Below are positions 6,118-7,495 of a DNA stretch of 7,495 nucleotides, in pieces. The notes under the pieces are model-generated. The model was not told the origin of the DNA. It saw nothing but the letters and a program-made list of their open reading frames with translations, and did not search any database. The first letter of the stretch is position 1; each line of letters starts with the position of its first letter. This DNA comes from Alphaproteobacteria bacterium (GTDB lineage: Bacteria > Pseudomonadota > Alphaproteobacteria > Rhizobiales > Aestuariivirgaceae). The position numbers and the translations under genes were made by a program. The stretch spans positions 1 to 7,495 of the forward strand of contig JAHEJE010000144.1 of the NCBI GenBank assembly GCA_024639035.1, given 5' to 3'.

Positions 6118-6606
6118 TTACTGATTTGTTGCTGGCTGTACGGAGCGCCACGCTTTGGCTTCCTGATCCCACACCAGGGACTCGACGCAAGGCGTAGGGT
6201 TGATGCCACCGCATCTTGAGCCATGGACGTCAATTAGCAGCACGCGGTTTCGGCCAAACGTAAGAACATCCCAGCCCTGATTAAATAGCGACGTCACGGT
6301 ATCGCCAACCAGGAAGTGGGACTCACAGCCACCCGTGCCACAGTAAAGCGAGGCCGCAGAAGAACAGGCAAAGGCAGAGTTATCGAGAGCCCAGTCAGGC
6401 CTTAAATCACCATCGAGATCGACCCTACTGACCGCACCCCACTCAAGTGCGAATTCGCCATTCTCAAAGTCTGCGCACGCCTTCTTGGCCGTCTCGACCT
6501 TCTCCGCCAGAGGCCGTGGAAGGACGGACAAGTCCTGAGCCTGACCGGATGAAGTAAACGAGCAAATCATCGCAGCCATTGCTATGCGATTGATGATGCT
6601 AAGCAT
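6118..6606 (-). CDS. Exported cysteine-rich hypothetical protein (probably the N-terminal part of a broken gene)
   Basis: A 162-residue protein with a signal peptide: hydrophobic residues about 1-22, with likely cleavage after GQA at 23. The mature part has a DLDGDLRPDW segment (63-72), which resembles a calcium-binding D-x-D-G-D loop, and six cysteines (44, 81, 89, 94, 132, 140) consistent with periplasmic disulfides. Similar proteins with CGTGGC and HGxxCG patterns occur as uncharacterised secreted proteins, from memory. I chose 6606 over an earlier ATG at 6666. It has GGAG seven bases upstream (6617-6614), and the earlier start would put about twenty mostly charged residues before the signal peptide. 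The stop TAA at 6120-6118 is followed at once, in another frame, by the MliC-like domain. The natural product may therefore have been longer, about 253 residues. It follows the neighbouring exported-protein gene by 50 bases and is likely in the same transcript. Confidence 0.68.
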   Translation of the reverse strand: MLSIINRIAMAAMICSFTSSGQAQDLSVLPRPLAEKVETAKKACADFENGEFALEWGAVSRVDLDGDLRPDWALDNSAFACSSAASLYCGTGGCESHFLVGDTVTSLFNQGWDVLTFGRNRVLLIDVHGSRCGGINPTPCVESLVWDQEAKAWRSVQPATNQ

Positions 6607-6613
6607 CCTGATA

Positions 6614-6642
6614 CTCCTCTCCTCGTCGCCCTCGTCCTCGTC
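6614..6642 (-). promoter_or_regulatory. Purine-rich leader with repeated ribosome-site-like words
   Basis: Between the two exported-protein genes, the minus strand carries a run rich in GACGAG and GAGGAG units ending in GGAG (6617-6614), seven bases before the ATG at 6606. The GGAG decides the start. The repeated GAGG words could act as standby ribosome sites, or could be a chance low-complexity tract. Confidence 0.4.
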
Positions 6643-6656
6643 GTATGCGAGAGCGT

Positions 6657-7436
6657 TCAATTGCATTTACGATAGGTGTAGTCCCCGAACTCCAGCCAGT
6701 CGTTGTCACCATCCTTGAATACAAGAAACTCGGAGCGGTCCTCGCCCAGCAAGGCGACCACGAAGCCCTTGGGTGGCTGTGCATTGCCAAAGTAGCTGTA
6801 GGCGGTCATGGCCGGACGGGTCTCGCCGTTGACGGTGACCCGGGCATTCCACTGGTCCTGTGGGTTTTCGAGGATCATGAACTCGATCTGACGCTTCACG
6901 GCGGCGCCACCACAGTAGACCACACCTTCCGGCGCTTCCATGGATGCAGCGGTATTGGCAGCGCTTGATGCACACGCAGTGCGCAGCGCCTTTATGGCCG
7001 CACCGGAACCCTTCAGATCGAAGATTCCATAGCTCACATCCTGATCGACCTTGGATAGGTTCAACACAGCGTTGCGCGCAATCTGGTCGAGAATGAAATC
7101 GTAGTCGGCCTTGTCCGCAAAACTGATCTCGACCGGGTAATTATCGACAATCTGAATGCTTGAGTTGGCAGACCCAGCCTGAAACGCGCCCACTTGCGTG
7201 GAACCATTCTTCATGAAGCGGATCGAAAGGCCCTGCTTTTTCTGAATTTCTTGCGCATCTTCATAAGCTGCCGGTGCAAACCGAATGCGATCGCACTGCA
7301 GTTCAAGGGTCATGTTGTTGATTTGAATAAAAGCGTTTGGGGTCGGTGACCCGTTAAAGCCCCATTCCGCCTGAGCAGGAGTCACCAATAAGACCAAAGC
7401 CAAAGCGAATCCTGTCGAGTTAGCAGTGCATTTCAT
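6657..7436 (-). CDS. Exported hypothetical protein with two-part layout
   Basis: A 259-residue protein with a clear signal peptide (K2 then a hydrophobic core; likely cleavage after AQA at 21-23), so it is periplasmic or secreted. The first part (about 24-155) contains C48 and ends in a FDLKGSGAAIKALRTAC stretch (139-155), a pattern seen near the C-terminal helix of several uncharacterised alphaproteobacterial periplasmic proteins. The second part (about 171-259) begins VVYCGG and ends YTYRKCN, with cysteines at 175 and 258 well placed to form a disulfide. This start-Cys/end-Cys layout resembles the MliC-like segment of the downstream gene, but I cannot assign the family. The start has GGTGG (7448-7444) eight bases... 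upstream region also shows a consensus TATAAT. It is the first gene of the minus-strand pair. Function unknown. Confidence 0.72.
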   Translation of the reverse strand: MKCTANSTGFALALVLLVTPAQAEWGFNGSPTPNAFIQINNMTLELQCDRIRFAPAAYEDAQEIQKKQGLSIRFMKNGSTQVGAFQAGSANSSIQIVDNYPVEISFADKADYDFILDQIARNAVLNLSKVDQDVSYGIFDLKGSGAAIKALRTACASSAANTAASMEAPEGVVYCGGAAVKRQIEFMILENPQDQWNARVTVNGETRPAMTAYSYFGNAQPPKGFVVALLGEDRSEFLVFKDGDNDWLEFGDYTYRKCN

Positions 7437-7452
7437 CGTCGGACCACCGTAA

Positions 7453-7458
7453 ATTATA
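7453..7458 (-). promoter_or_regulatory. Consensus TATAAT -10 element before the exported-protein genes
   Basis: The minus strand reads TATAAT exactly, 16 bases before the ATG at 7436. No good -35 hexamer is seen 16-18 bases further upstream (CTGTTC at best). Transcription from it would begin near 7446, almost on the ribosome site, giving a leader of only about ten bases. It could be a real promoter with a short leader or a chance match in a locally AT-rich stretch. Confidence 0.3.
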
Positions 7459-7495
7459 ACTTGATTGCCCGCTTAGAACAGCCGCAAACAGCTCG

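Noticed and set aside
6100..6125. Programmed -1 ribosomal frameshifting at the TAA of the exported-protein gene
   Set aside because: No classical X-XXY-YYZ slippery heptamer precedes the stop, and a second shift would be needed about 230 bases later. Indels or assembly errors are simpler.
5699..6214. A 171-codon minus-strand frame taken as a complete gene
   Set aside because: Its first ~32 residues are an out-of-frame reading of the exported-protein gene, and its last ~50 run over the opposite-strand end of the DUF4239-type gene. Only the middle (about residues 38-110) is protein-like, and it is described as a disrupted MliC-like domain.
6604..6666. The earlier ATG at 6666 for the exported protein, overlapping the previous gene's stop
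   Set aside because: The overlap could suggest coupling. However, it would place about twenty mostly charged residues before an otherwise normal signal peptide, and the ATG at 6606 has a well-placed GGAG.

Overview
The window looks like chromosomal DNA from a GC-rich proteobacterium, most likely an alphaproteobacterium. The reasons are strong G/C bias at third codon positions in the left two thirds, a short PilZ protein of the kind common in that class, and tightly packed genes with GGAGG-type ribosome binding sites. No rRNA, tRNA, transposase, integrase, CRISPR array or phage gene was seen.

Left part (1-4678, very GC-rich, ordinary metabolic genes). A small PilZ-domain protein (88-435, +) converges on a two-gene minus-strand operon. 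That operon encodes a short-chain dehydrogenase/reductase-fold protein (2244-1534) followed one base later by a nitronate monooxygenase-type FMN enzyme (1532-444). Divergently, across 78 bases, a plus-strand pair encodes a zinc-dependent succinylglutamate desuccinylase/aspartoacylase-family amidohydrolase (2323-3420) and an MFS transporter (3413-4678). The transporter's start codon lies inside the end of the hydrolase gene, which suggests translational coupling and an 'import then deacylate' pair of unknown substrate. The transporter carries an in-frame 9-bp tandem repeat.

Middle (4679-4986). About 308 bases without a credible gene. They hold several copies of a GCGGACT word and an 8-bp perfect inverted repeat, and look like a degenerate dispersed intergenic repeat. 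Base composition drops here and stays lower to the right.

Right part (4987-7495, lower GC, accessory character). A four-helix membrane protein of the DUF4239/bestrophin-like type (4987-5760, +) faces two minus-strand genes for exported, cysteine-containing proteins (7436-6657 and 6606-6118). Just after the second stop codon, the sequence continues in a different frame with no start codon. It encodes what reads as a C-type lysozyme inhibitor (MliC)-like domain. A second shift then returns to the original frame and ends at a TAG at 5845-5847. The most economical reading is one ancestral gene of 254 codons (6606-5845), split by two compensating single-base indels, unless the assembly is wrong at those two places. 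This is the most interesting point in the window.

I did not find a convincing previously undescribed multi-gene system. The function of the right-hand exported proteins is unknown.
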